64,000 bases of DNA from Burkholderia sp. PAMC 26561 (GCF_001557535.2 NZ_CP014306.1:1240001-1304000); one strand, 5' to 3'; counted from the first letter of the stretch, positions 1 through 7,790 are shown. Numbers and translations: made by a program. The notes: a model not told the origin generated them from the letters alone.

Positions 1-4
1 GATG

Positions 5-36
5 TGAAAAAGCCGCGTTCCTTTTCCGAACGCGGC
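5..36 (-). terminator. Rho-independent terminator of the lipoprotein gene
   Basis: A 9-bp perfect stem (12-20 pairing with 28-36, 7-nt loop) is followed, read on the minus strand, by a T tract at 5-10. It lies 26 bp beyond the stop codon of the minus-strand gene at 62-637. Confidence 0.8.
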
Positions 37-61
37 CCTGTTTCTCTGGAGTTGCTTCAGG

Positions 62-637
62 TTATTCAGGCGTCTGGCTCTGGCCTGACTGACCCGGTTG
101 ATTGTCGAGCGTCGGGGGCATTGCCTGCACGGGCATCGCGGGCGGTATCGGCTTGGTAGGTGGCGCCGGTGAGACCGGGGGCAATGCATTGCCGGATGCC
201 GTGGCGCCGGACCGCGTACCCATTTGCGATGGACCGCCACGCACAAACTGCTTGAAGTCCGCGCCGGCCTTCCAGGGGTTCGGTTCGCAGCCGAGCATGT
301 TGTCGCAATGCGCTGCAAAGCCGATGGTCGCTGTGCCCTCGTTGCTGGGCGTCTTGGTGATCTGGTAGGCGAGAGCGCGTTTTCCGCCCGACGGACCTGT
401 TGTCTGGATGATCGAATCGGTGACCGTCTGCAGCTTGTATTCCGAATGGTTGGTCACCCAGACTTGCGCGCGGCCCCACCACGCGTCGCATTCGGCCTTG
501 TTCGTGCAAGTGAGCGGCGCCGTGGCCTGTTCCATGGTTTCGCCGGCAATCTGGCCGTTCGTCGAACACCCTCCGAGCAGCGCGAATGCCACCGCGGCAC
601 CAGCCATACCCGTCGTTTTCATCAAGTTTGTTTTCAT
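62..637 (-). CDS. Putative lipoprotein, function unknown
   Basis: This gene encodes a 191-residue predicted exported lipoprotein that I do not recognise as a named family. The N terminus is a basic stretch, then a hydrophobic segment ending in a lipobox-like LLGGC around residue 25. Four further cysteines (in TCTNKAEC and HCDNMLGCEP contexts) could form disulfides in the periplasm. The last 45 residues are rich in proline, serine and glutamine and are probably disordered. A longer reading frame is open to 745, but the ATG at 637 is preceded by a good AGGAG ribosome site and gives a proper signal peptide. It is monocistronic, with its own terminator just downstream. The role is unknown; an envelope function is only inferred from the signal. 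Confidence 0.8.
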   Translation of the reverse strand: MKTNLMKTTGMAGAAVAFALLGGCSTNGQIAGETMEQATAPLTCTNKAECDAWWGRAQVWVTNHSEYKLQTVTDSIIQTTGPSGGKRALAYQITKTPSNEGTATIGFAAHCDNMLGCEPNPWKAGADFKQFVRGGPSQMGTRSGATASGNALPPVSPAPPTKPIPPAMPVQAMPPTLDNQPGQSGQSQTPE

Positions 638-840
638 GTTCCCCGCTCCTTTATTAGCGTTCAGCCGGTCGGTCACGCTCGTAGAAGCAGGAGCGCGGAA
701 CGGCCAAATCTGATTCGTCGCTAATTTCAGACCCGATGCAAGCACGAGCGTTTCCGTGCGTTGCGTCCTGTTGCAAAACCAGTAAGGGTTGCCGCTGGTG
801 AAGACTCGCGGCGCGGGAAAAGCTGCTTGAACGGTCTGGA

Positions 841-2460
841 CTAGACGCTGATGCGGTTTAGCGTATAAGCCCGATACGCGCCGACGAATGCATCGAACGA
901 ACCAATTTCATCGCGTTCGATTCTTGCCTGATCCTCCAGCGACTTGGCCGCGAGCGCTTCTAGCTCGCGCGCGACTTCCGGCTCGAGCGGCCGGCTGCGG
1001 AAATGATCGGCGTGCTTTTCGCTCAGTTCGAGCGCGAAAGCGTCGAAGCTTTGGCCGCGCTCGCGCATGATCGACAGCACCTGCGCGGACGGTGTCAGCG
1101 ATACATCCGCCAGCCGTGCCCGCTGGGCATCGAGCGCGAGGATGTGCTCATTGATACCGTGCAGTTTGTCCAGCGCCCGCGCGACCGGCTCGATTGCGTC
1201 CAGCAACTCGCCGGCCCAGCCTTGCATGGGCACTTCCCGGCCATCGCGAGCCAGCGTCAGGCCCGGCTTACGGCCTTCCTTCGTGATGCGCGCGAAGTTT
1301 TCATTGGCTTCTTCATTGGCGGGGCGCGGCAACAGCGGACTGTCTTCAAGCGCGCAATACAACAAATACGCGTCCATGAAACGCGATGTCTGCAGCGAGA
1401 TCCCGGTCGGCTCGAACGGATCGATATCGAGGCAACGCACTTCGATGTACTGCACGCCGCGCGACGACAACGCATGCAACGGCCGTTCTCCCGGCTGCGT
1501 GACGCGCTTCGGCCGGATGGTCGAGTAGAACTCGTTCTCGATCTGCAGTACGTTCGTGTTGATCTGAATCCATTCGCCGTCGCGCTGCGTGCCGATGGCT
1601 TCATACGGCGGATGAGGCTCGCTGACCGCCTTGGCGAGCACATCGAGATAACCGTCGAGCGTATCGTAGCTAGGCAGCAGCGCGGCTTGCGCCGGGTTGT
1701 TCGTGTAACCGAGATCGCTCATGCGCAGGCTGGTTGCGTAGGGCAGATAAAGCGTGGTTGCATCCAACGTGTCGAGCGTATTCGGGCGGTCACGCAGGAA
1801 CTGGCGGTTCAGCGCCGGCGACGCGCCGAACAGGTACATGAGCAGCCAGCTCGTGCGCCGGAAGTTGCGGATCAGCGCGAAATAGCGCTCGGACTGGAAA
1901 TCGACCATGTGCGTGGTGCTGCGGCCGTCGAGTGCGGCCCACGCGCGCCACACGTCTTCGTGCAGCGAATAGTTGTAGTGGATCCCGGCAATACATTGCA
2001 TCGTGCGGCCGTATCGAAGCGACAACCCGCGCCGATAAACATGCTTCAGCATGCCGATATTCGACGTTCCGTAGTTGCCGATCGGAATCTCCTGGTCGGC
2101 CGGAAGCTGGCCGGGCATGGAGTCGTTCCAGAGGAGTTCGTCGCCGAGATGCGCGTAAGCGAAACGATGCAGCTCGTCCAGTTTGTCCAGCGTGATCGCC
2201 ACGTCGTTATCGGCCGGCGTGATCAGCTCGATCAACGCCTCGGAATAATCGGTCGTGATGAGCGGATGCGTGAGCGCGGAGCCGAACGCCCGCGGATGCG
2301 GCGTGGTGGCAAGCGCGCCGTTGCGCGTGACTCGCAGACTCTCCTTCTCGATGCCGCGCAGTCCCCGGCGCAAGGCGGCGCCGGGCTCACCGGCGGTCAG
2401 CGCTGCAAGGCGCTCCAGGAAGGCACTGCGGGAGGAGGATGAGGAATTCGTATTTGCCAT
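841..2460 (-). CDS. gshA: Glutamate-cysteine ligase
   Basis: GshA joins L-glutamate and L-cysteine with ATP, the first and limiting step of cytosolic glutathione synthesis. The 539-residue product matches the length of the E. coli-type (class I) enzyme. Recognisable stretches are RGIEKESLRV near the N terminus, the TDYSEALIELITP segment, GIHYNYSLHEDVW, and VRCLDIDPFEPTG in the C-terminal half. The start is the ATG at 2460; no strong ribosome site is visible before it. The serine-rich first 12 residues are poorly conserved in such enzymes and could be partly non-native. It stands alone between a lipoprotein gene and alkA, both on the same strand but separated by more than 200 bp, so it is probably transcribed separately. 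Confidence 0.93.
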   Translation of the reverse strand: MANTNSSSSSRSAFLERLAALTAGEPGAALRRGLRGIEKESLRVTRNGALATTPHPRAFGSALTHPLITTDYSEALIELITPADNDVAITLDKLDELHRFAYAHLGDELLWNDSMPGQLPADQEIPIGNYGTSNIGMLKHVYRRGLSLRYGRTMQCIAGIHYNYSLHEDVWRAWAALDGRSTTHMVDFQSERYFALIRNFRRTSWLLMYLFGASPALNRQFLRDRPNTLDTLDATTLYLPYATSLRMSDLGYTNNPAQAALLPSYDTLDGYLDVLAKAVSEPHPPYEAIGTQRDGEWIQINTNVLQIENEFYSTIRPKRVTQPGERPLHALSSRGVQYIEVRCLDIDPFEPTGISLQTSRFMDAYLLYCALEDSPLLPRPANEEANENFARITKEGRKPGLTLARDGREVPMQGWAGELLDAIEPVARALDKLHGINEHILALDAQRARLADVSLTPSAQVLSIMRERGQSFDAFALELSEKHADHFRSRPLEPEVARELEALAAKSLEDQARIERDEIGSFDAFVGAYRAYTLNRISV

Positions 2461-2716
2461 TGCTGCGACGTTTGCGCTCGGCGCGAAACAGCATGCGCCA
2501 AATCGGATTTTTGGGTAGCGGGCACTTTAACATCTCAGTGTAAGCCGTGCTTGAAGCCTTGCCGGGTAAGGGTTTGCGCGAATTTGGAGTGGTTTCGGGC
2601 GTTACCCTCGCAGCATCACTTTTCCCGGACCGACGCGGCGTTTGCAGTTTGGCTGCGCCAGCGTGGAATTAATGTCTGATCTTGGGCGGGGTTATCGGCT
2701 GATCGAGGACGTTAGG

Positions 2717-3649
2717 TCAGCCACCCTTGGCCGATCCCGCCCGGTCGGCGATCTCGTTCCACACGTGCAGTGCGGCGTACGCACGATACGGCCGCCAGTT
2801 CTCAGCCCGGGCGCGAAGAGCGGCGGCTTTAGCCATCGATGGATCACGCGCCGCGAGCGCCTGCATCAGGATCAGGTCGGTGCCGGGCCACGCGTCCGGA
2901 TCGCGCAGGGCACGCATCGCGACGTACTCCACCGTCCACGGGCCGATACCCGGCATGGCCAGCAACGCCGCCCGGAGTTCACCCCGATCCGAGCGAGGGT
3001 CGTCGAGCGGCAGGGCGCCCGTCGCGACCTCGCGCGCGAAACCCTGCAGCGCGGCCACGCGTTTGCCGGGCATGCCGATCTTGTCGAGATCGACCTGGGC
3101 GAGTGCGGCGGGCGTGGGAAAACGCCAGGCGGTATCGGCATGAGCGTGATCGGGAACGGGCGTACCGGCGCGCTGGACGAGCCGGCCAATGATCGTCGAT
3201 GCCGCCTTGACGCTGACCTGCTGTCCGACGATCGCGCGCACGACCAGCTCGAAACCGGACCACGCGCCTGGCACGCGCAGGCCGGGAACGGCTTGCGTGA
3301 GCGGCGCAAACCACGGATCGCGGGCAAGATGCGCGGCGATGGCGGTTGCATCGGCGCGAAGGTCGAACATCCGCGTCAAATGCTCGCCGATCGGTTTCGC
3401 GTGGCGGCTCGCCGCGCCATCAACTGTGGCAACAAGACACGGCTTCGTTGCATGCCGCGTGACGCTGAGCGTGCCCGGCTCGCCCAGCCATTCGATTGCG
3501 CGTTTGTACGCGCCGTCTTCAACCGTTTCGACGCCCAGCGTCGCGCGTCCCGCAAAAAAACGCAGGACGCGCGGCCAGTCATAGGGCTCGACGAAGGGAA
3601 GCTGCAGACGAACAGGTTTGATTGCTGACGTATCGGACGCGGTTTTCAA
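2717..3649 (-). CDS. alkA: DNA-3-methyladenine glycosylase II
   Basis: AlkA excises alkylated purines such as 3-methyladenine, starting base-excision repair. The 310-residue protein has an AlkA N-terminal domain (about 15-120) and an HhH-GPD fold. The helix-hairpin-helix reads MPGIGPWTVEYVAMRAL and the expected catalytic aspartate sits in WPGTDLIL. The frame has no ATG near the beginning; a TTG at 3649 is the likely start, with a GGAG element about nine bases upstream. The gene directly abuts ada (ada's TGA is immediately before this TTG), so the two are co-transcribed and translationally coupled, as expected for an adaptive-response operon. The TTG start may keep its level below that of Ada. 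Confidence 0.9.
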   Translation of the reverse strand: MKTASDTSAIKPVRLQLPFVEPYDWPRVLRFFAGRATLGVETVEDGAYKRAIEWLGEPGTLSVTRHATKPCLVATVDGAASRHAKPIGEHLTRMFDLRADATAIAAHLARDPWFAPLTQAVPGLRVPGAWSGFELVVRAIVGQQVSVKAASTIIGRLVQRAGTPVPDHAHADTAWRFPTPAALAQVDLDKIGMPGKRVAALQGFAREVATGALPLDDPRSDRGELRAALLAMPGIGPWTVEYVAMRALRDPDAWPGTDLILMQALAARDPSMAKAAALRARAENWRPYRAYAALHVWNEIADRAGSAKGG

Positions 3650-4750
3650 TCAGGACGTCTCCGCCGTTTCGCGCGCGGCTTCGTCCCGGCGCTCCTTTTC
3701 CGCCGATAACAACGCCACCTTGCGCGCCGTTCCCCATCGATACCCCGCAAGCGCCCCGTCCTTATGCACCACGCGATGACACGGGATCGCAAGCGCCACC
3801 GGATTCGACGCGCATGCGCTCGCCACCGCCCTCACTGCACGCGGCGAGCCGACAGCCTCGGCGATATCGCTATAACTGCGCGTCTGACCGTATGGAATCC
3901 GCTGCAGCGCATCCCATACACGTTGCTGGAACGCTGTCGCGCTGATATCGAGCGGCAGGTCGAAGTGCTCCCGCGTGCCGCGTAAATAGGCATCGATTTG
4001 CGCGATGAACGGCGCGAGCCTCGCCTGATCCTCAATCCGTTCTGCCTCGGATAATTCCAGCGCCAGATCCGCTTCGAGTGCTGCGGGGTCATCGCCGAAA
4101 GCGATTTTGCAGATGCCTTTTTCAGTCGCCGCCACCAGCACCGTGCCGAGCGCCGATTGCGCGGTCGCGAAATTCACGACAAGCCCCGCGCCTTTTCGCC
4201 GATAAACCGATGGCGTCATCCCCAGCTCGGCGGGCGCTGCGTCGTACATGCGCGATGTCGATCCGAAACCTGCGTCCTGCGTGGCGCGGGTCACGTCGTC
4301 GCCGCGTTGCAGGGCGCCGCGCAACGCGTCCGCGCGCCGAGCCGCCTGATATTGCCGGGGCGACACGCCGACCACACGCGAAAACAACCGTTGCAGGTGA
4401 AAAGGGCTGACATGCACGGCATCGCTCAATTGCGCGAGCGTGAGGCGTTCCTGCGGATCGGCATCGAGCACTTTGCACGCGCGCTCCACGATCGCCAGTT
4501 CCCGCGACAAACCGCCCGGCCGACACCGTTTGCACGCCCGGTAACCGGCTGCCTCAGCTTGGTGGACGTTCTCGAAAAACTCGACGTTCTCACGGCGCGG
4601 CGGCCGCGACGCGCACGACGGCCGGCAGAACACGCCGGTCGTGCGCACGGCGTAGAAAAATGCACCGTCGGCGCTGGCATCCCGGCTGGACATGGCATTC
4701 CAGCGGGATTCGGCATCGGCGAACGCGGCGGTTTCCTGATTGGTTTTCAT
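3650..4750 (-). CDS. ada: Bifunctional Ada regulator / O6-methylguanine-DNA methyltransferase
   Basis: Ada repairs methylphosphotriesters and O6-methylguanine by irreversible transfer to its own cysteines, and when methylated activates its regulon. The 366-residue protein shows all three parts. The N-terminal zinc/phosphotriester domain carries CRPSC and CKRC cysteines (about 40-85), followed by an AraC-type HTH (LTLAQLSDAVHVSPFHLQRLF). The C-terminal methyltransferase has the PCHRV active site. The frame is open to a GTG at 4762, but the ATG at 4750 has a GAGGA ribosome site 8 bases upstream and is preferred. An Ada box lies about 70 bp upstream, supporting autoregulation. It forms an operon with alkA. 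Confidence 0.95.
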   Translation of the reverse strand: MKTNQETAAFADAESRWNAMSSRDASADGAFFYAVRTTGVFCRPSCASRPPRRENVEFFENVHQAEAAGYRACKRCRPGGLSRELAIVERACKVLDADPQERLTLAQLSDAVHVSPFHLQRLFSRVVGVSPRQYQAARRADALRGALQRGDDVTRATQDAGFGSTSRMYDAAPAELGMTPSVYRRKGAGLVVNFATAQSALGTVLVAATEKGICKIAFGDDPAALEADLALELSEAERIEDQARLAPFIAQIDAYLRGTREHFDLPLDISATAFQQRVWDALQRIPYGQTRSYSDIAEAVGSPRAVRAVASACASNPVALAIPCHRVVHKDGALAGYRWGTARKVALLSAEKERRDEAARETAETS

Positions 4751-4819
4751 CACATTCCTCACTAGACGAAGGGTACGTGATTACTGTAACGACGGGCGTT
4801 TTACGGGTCGCGCCGGTTC

Positions 4820-4832
4820 TTGCGCTGTCATT
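4820..4832 (-). promoter_or_regulatory. Ada box upstream of ada-alkA
   Basis: On the minus strand the sequence reads AAT, six bases, GCAA, the A-box/B-box arrangement bound by methylated Ada in E. coli promoters. It lies 70 bp upstream of the ada start codon. A possible -10 (TACAGT) lies between it and the gene. Confidence 0.65.
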
Positions 4833-4890
4833 CGCGGCGGACGTCGACGTGATCGCGACGGAATGGCGAATGACGCACAGATGCGACACT

Positions 4891-4918
4891 TTGGCACCAT
4901 AGGGGTTTTTACTACGAT
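4891..4918 (+). promoter_or_regulatory. Promoter of candidate sRNA 1
   Basis: TTGGCA (4891-4896), a 16-bp spacer and TACGAT (4913-4918) form a plausible sigma-70 promoter. No plus-strand ORF follows before the terminator at 4992-5021, so it points to a non-coding transcript. Confidence 0.55.
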
Positions 4919-4924
4919 AAGTGT

Positions 4925-5021
4925 TGCAACGTACGAACCCACTGTGTAATATCGGAACTGTCTCCTCCATGTCTCCTCCTGATATGGATTCAGCCCGCTC
5001 CGCAACGAGTGGGCTTTTTTT
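4925..5021 (+). ncRNA. Candidate CU-rich anti-Shine-Dalgarno sRNA (locus 1)
   Basis: This is a roughly 97-nt predicted transcript between ada and the VOC gene, within the 325-bp gene-free stretch 4751-5075. It holds two exact copies of TGTCTCCTCC (4959-4968 and 4970-4979), which can pair with ribosome-binding sites. It ends in an intrinsic terminator: stem 4992-4999 with 5008-5015 (one G-T pair) and seven Ts. A -35/-10 pair sits just upstream. Two further intergenic elements in this window have the same design; one (6831-6890) carries the same 10-mer. Function in post-transcriptional repression is inferred, and no codon structure supports a protein here. Confidence 0.6.
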
Positions 5022-5075
5022 CGTCTGCACGTTTCGCGGCAGGCTAGAATTTTCGGATAAAACCGGAGACATTCA

Positions 5076-5489
5076 ATGCAGATCCCTATCCGCGAGATCG
5101 ATCACGTCGTGATTCGATGCGCAGACCTCGACGCCATGGTCCAGTTCTACGCCACCGTGCTCGGCTGCCCGGTCGAGAAGGAACAGCGCGAACTCGGCTT
5201 GATTCAGATGCGCGCCGGGCGTTCGCTGATCGATTTGCTGGCTGTGGGCGCCAGGATCGACCGGCCGGAAAGCGGCACGCCGGGCACGGGGAACAACGTG
5301 GATCACGTGTGCTTGCGCGTCGAACCGTTCGATGCCGCCGCGCTTCGGGCGCATCTTACGGAGAACGGCGTGCGCCTGGGCGAAGAAGCCCGCCGATACG
5401 GCGCTGAAGGTTTTGGCCCGTCGCTGTATTTTTTCGATCCGGAGGGCAACCTGATCGAATTGAAGGGACCGCCCGAGCCGGAGGCTTGA
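5076..5489 (+). CDS. VOC family protein (glyoxalase/bleomycin-resistance fold)
   Basis: This is a 137-residue single-domain member of the vicinal oxygen chelate superfamily, probably a metal-dependent lyase, dioxygenase or dimeric binding protein in the cytosol. The start IDHVVIRCADLDAMVQFYATVLG and the C-terminal GPSLYFFDPEGNLIELKG are characteristic. Candidate metal ligands are His near residue 10, His in NNVDHVCLRV, and Glu in NLIELKG. The substrate cannot be read from the sequence. A GGAGA element precedes the ATG by about 8 bases. It converges with yaeQ on the opposite strand; a GC-rich hairpin (about 5498-5513) lies between and into the yaeQ end. Confidence 0.85.
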   Translation: MQIPIREIDHVVIRCADLDAMVQFYATVLGCPVEKEQRELGLIQMRAGRSLIDLLAVGARIDRPESGTPGTGNNVDHVCLRVEPFDAAALRAHLTENGVRLGEEARRYGAEGFGPSLYFFDPEGNLIELKGPPEPEA

Positions 5490-5502
5490 GCGGTTCGCCG
5501 CG

Positions 5503-6054
5503 TCAGCGCGGCGCGCCCTTGAACACCGTCCAGTCGATGGCAACCGGATCCACGCTCGCGCTCCCAAGCGACACCTCGCCGTCCTGAATCGTGCATTGCA
5601 GCCGCATCGTCCGTTCGGCCAGTGCGCCGAGGGACGCCGCGACGCCGTCGGTGAGCGACCAGACGGTCACGTTCTGCATCCGCTCGACCTTCGACTTCAC
5701 GCCCTGCCACCAGATTTCCGATGTCCGGCCGCCATACGCAATCACGATGACCCGATCCGCGCGCCCGCTCGCCTTCGCGATGCGCCGCTCTTCCGGCTGA
5801 CCCACCTCGATCCACGTTTCGATTTGCCCCGTGAGATCCTTTTGCCAGAGGTCGGGTTCGTCGGTGTCCGACAGGCCTTTGGTGAATTCGAGCCGCTCGC
5901 TCGCGAGTAATGCGAAGGCGGCGACGCGCACCATCATCCGATCGTCGGTTTCAGACGGATGCCGTGCAATGGTCAGCGCGTGGTCGCCGTAGTAGTGCCG
6001 ATCCATGTCGGCGATCTGCAATTCAGCTTTATAGATTGTGGATTTGAGGGCCAT
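5503..6054 (-). CDS. yaeQ: YaeQ family protein
   Basis: YaeQ is a conserved proteobacterial protein with a PD-(D/E)XK nuclease-like fold; its biochemical role is unsettled. The 183-residue product begins MALKSTIYKAELQIADMDR and has the family stretches HPSETDDRMMVRVAAFAL and GLSDTDEPDLWQKDLTG. The frame is open upstream to 6207, but the extra 51 residues do not resemble the family, so the ATG at 6054 is chosen. There is no strong ribosome site at this ATG, which is a small doubt about the start. It converges with the VOC gene and seems monocistronic. Confidence 0.88.
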   Translation of the reverse strand: MALKSTIYKAELQIADMDRHYYGDHALTIARHPSETDDRMMVRVAAFALLASERLEFTKGLSDTDEPDLWQKDLTGQIETWIEVGQPEERRIAKASGRADRVIVIAYGGRTSEIWWQGVKSKVERMQNVTVWSLTDGVAASLGALAERTMRLQCTIQDGEVSLGSASVDPVAIDWTVFKGAPR

Positions 6055-6238
6055 GCAACACCGGAAAGCCTCGGGTGAGAGGCCGAAAAAGGGATTCGAA
6101 ACGGGATTCAGCGAAAAACGCAGCCAATGCTCGCGTGCGCCGACGCGTGATGATACCGAACGCGTTCGCTCGTTGCGGAAATTAGCGTGAAAGACGTGCG
6201 GGAGCACGACGCCGGACTGGCGATGCGGGGGAAATGCA

Positions 6239-6262
6239 AATCGGCGACAGGCGTCGCCGATT
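6239..6262 (-). terminator. Probable terminator downstream of the small secreted protein gene
   Basis: A 10-bp stem (AATCGGCGAC pairing with GTCGCCGATT, 4-nt loop) lies 18 bp beyond the stop of the minus-strand gene at 6280. The following T tract on the minus strand is weak. Confidence 0.5.
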
Positions 6263-6279
6263 GATTTATGGCTTTGAGT

Positions 6280-6624
6280 TTATTGCTTGATAAATCGATC
6301 TGCGGTCCACATGCCTTGAGTATCGCTATTCGAGGCATTTACGAATTCGACGTCATGACCAATTACGCGCACTACGCGGAAATTTCCTTCTTCCGGTGTC
6401 GCCAGACATTGAAACCCGGAGAAGAATTCCTGCATTTTCTGTTGCTCGCCGGCTTGGGCATGCTGATCGGCGGAATCGAATTTATCCTTCGATAAACATC
6501 CGTACGAATTAGGCAAGAAACTGAATGTTTGTTGCGGTTGGACTACCTTGTCCTGAGCCTGGACCGAACCCATCAGGGCGGACAGACAGATCAGCGCGGC
6601 GCCGGCGACAGCACTCTTTCTCAT
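6280..6624 (-). CDS. Small secreted protein, function unknown
   Basis: This 114-residue protein has a clear Sec signal peptide: a basic start, a hydrophobic core to about residue 20, and a VQAQD cleavage region. The mature part is about 92 residues with two cysteines (YGCLS and FQCLA) that could form one disulfide, a glutamine-rich middle, and a C-terminal segment VVRVIGHDVEFVNASNS. I do not recognise a family. A GGAGG ribosome site 8 bases before the ATG supports the start. The gene sits in a locally AT-richer stretch, next to the candidate sRNA at 6831-6890. It is probably periplasmic. Confidence 0.78.
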   Translation of the reverse strand: MRKSAVAGAALICLSALMGSVQAQDKVVQPQQTFSFLPNSYGCLSKDKFDSADQHAQAGEQQKMQEFFSGFQCLATPEEGNFRVVRVIGHDVEFVNASNSDTQGMWTADRFIKQ

Positions 6625-6678
6625 TTATAGCCTCCATGCAACTATCTCTCGGGACGTAGCTATGTATTCAGCGGCTAG

Positions 6679-6708
6679 TTATTAATATGCAGCATTCATC
6701 CTAGACAA
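6679..6708 (-). promoter_or_regulatory. Candidate promoter of the small secreted protein gene
   Basis: On the minus strand TTGTCT (6703-6708), an 18-bp spacer and TAATAA (6679-6684) lie about 55 bp upstream of the ATG at 6624. Confidence 0.4.
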
Positions 6709-6830
6709 GAAATTCGAAAGAGCAAGCATGACTTGTGTGCATTTGCAACACGACCATATGCCGCATCTTCACTGGCCCCACGTATTTAAATGAGCGGTAT
6801 TAAATGGTGCAACGCAATCCGCGTAACCAT

Positions 6831-6890
6831 AAAAAATGCCCGGTTGATGAAACCGGGCATTAAACCTCACGAATGAGGGAGGAGACACTT
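6831..6890 (-). ncRNA. Candidate CU-rich anti-Shine-Dalgarno sRNA (locus 2)
   Basis: On the minus strand TGTCTCCTCC (6878-6887) is identical to the block repeated in locus 1. It is followed by a small CCTCA-TTCG-TGAGG hairpin and then an intrinsic terminator: 10-bp stem 6836-6845 with 6851-6860 and six Ts. The 5' end is not defined, since I see no convincing promoter in the 100 bp upstream. It lies in the 517-bp gene-free stretch 6625-7141, which also holds the promoter of the secreted protein gene and a leader terminator for the LysE-type gene. Confidence 0.55.
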
Positions 6891-7038
6891 CGCATTACCG
6901 GACTTGATCGCTGGTCAGAGTCCATCTCTGAATAAGCATTTTGTGTGCCGGTGCCGTTGCGGGTGGACAGCAAGGGTTTTGTCAGATGAAATGATTTTGT
7001 TTTCATGTACTTGGCGTCCATGTCAGTCAGTTCCGACG

Positions 7039-7078
7039 TGCGCGAGGATGCCGGACGAAGCCTCCGCGCATGTTTTTT
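7039..7078 (+). terminator. Intrinsic terminator/attenuator in the leader of the LysE-type gene
   Basis: A 9-bp stem with one bulged C (7039-7047 with 7061-7070) is followed by six Ts (7073-7078). It ends about 63 bp before the exporter ATG at 7142, with no plus-strand ORF upstream. It may be an attenuator, or the end of an unannotated plus-strand RNA. Confidence 0.55.
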
Positions 7079-7141
7079 ATACAAAGGGTTGTCAGGACGG
7101 TTCTGCCGTGGATTAATCGATGCTTCTTTTCAGGAGCTGAC

Positions 7142-7768
7142 ATGACACTTGCCCAATGGCTGCCGTTTGCAATTGCATCGGCGATCCTCGTCGCGATACC
7201 CGGACCGACCGTGCTGCTTGTGGTGTCTTATGCGCTGGGACACGGCCGGAAATATGCCTTTGCAACAACCGCCGGGGTCGCGATGGGCGACCTTACATCG
7301 ATGACCGCATCCATGCTCGGGCTCGGCGTGCTGCTGGCGGCATCGGCGGAAATGTTCATGGTGGTCAAATGGATCGGCGCCGCTTATCTCGTCTATCTGG
7401 GCATCAAGCTCTGGCGCGCGCCCGTGATCGATACCGACGCGGTCCGCTCGCCGACCGAGTTGCGCACGGGAAGGATCATTGCCCACGCCTATGCAGTGAC
7501 GGTGCTGAACCCGAAAAGCATCATTTTCTTCGTGGCGTTCCTGCCACAATTCATCGATCCACACGTGGCCAGTGTTTCGCAGATTGCAATCATGGAGGCG
7601 ACGTTCGTCGGGCTGGCGGCGGCGAATGCGTTTGGTTACGCAATGCTGGCATCGGTGGCGCGGCGGGCGATCAGGCGGCCGAGCGTGCAGCGCGGGGTGA
7701 ACCGGACGGGCGGCGCGTTGCTCATGGGCGCGGGGGCGTTTGCGGCGGCGTGGAAGAAGGCGGGGTGA
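7142..7768 (+). CDS. LysE/RhtB family exporter
   Basis: This is an inner-membrane exporter of the LysE/RhtB superfamily, which pump amino acids or homoserine-like compounds out of the cell. The 208-residue protein has about six hydrophobic segments. The family signature is VAIPGPTVLLVVSYALGHGRKYA near the N terminus, followed by GAAYLVYLGIKLWR and LNPKSIIFFVAFLPQF. A longer frame starts at 7070, but the ATG at 7142 has an AGGAG site 6 bases upstream and a normal family N terminus. The substrate is unknown. The upstream hairpin with a T tract (7039-7078) suggests control by premature termination. Confidence 0.9.
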   Translation: MTLAQWLPFAIASAILVAIPGPTVLLVVSYALGHGRKYAFATTAGVAMGDLTSMTASMLGLGVLLAASAEMFMVVKWIGAAYLVYLGIKLWRAPVIDTDAVRSPTELRTGRIIAHAYAVTVLNPKSIIFFVAFLPQFIDPHVASVSQIAIMEATFVGLAAANAFGYAMLASVARRAIRRPSVQRGVNRTGGALLMGAGAFAAAWKKAG

Positions 7769-7790
7769 GCTGTATCCGATTTTTGGCATT

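Noticed and set aside
1003..2442. A 479-residue plus-strand frame opposite gshA
   Set aside because: It mirrors the gshA codons and is rich in Arg and Gln; gshA itself has clear family motifs.
4921..5112. A small ORF through the sRNA locus 1 terminator
   Set aside because: It crosses the terminator and has no ribosome site; the promoter-motif-terminator layout fits a non-coding RNA better.
6860..7116. Short ORFs on both strands around sRNA locus 2
   Set aside because: None has a ribosome site or recognisable composition; they overlap the regulatory hairpins.
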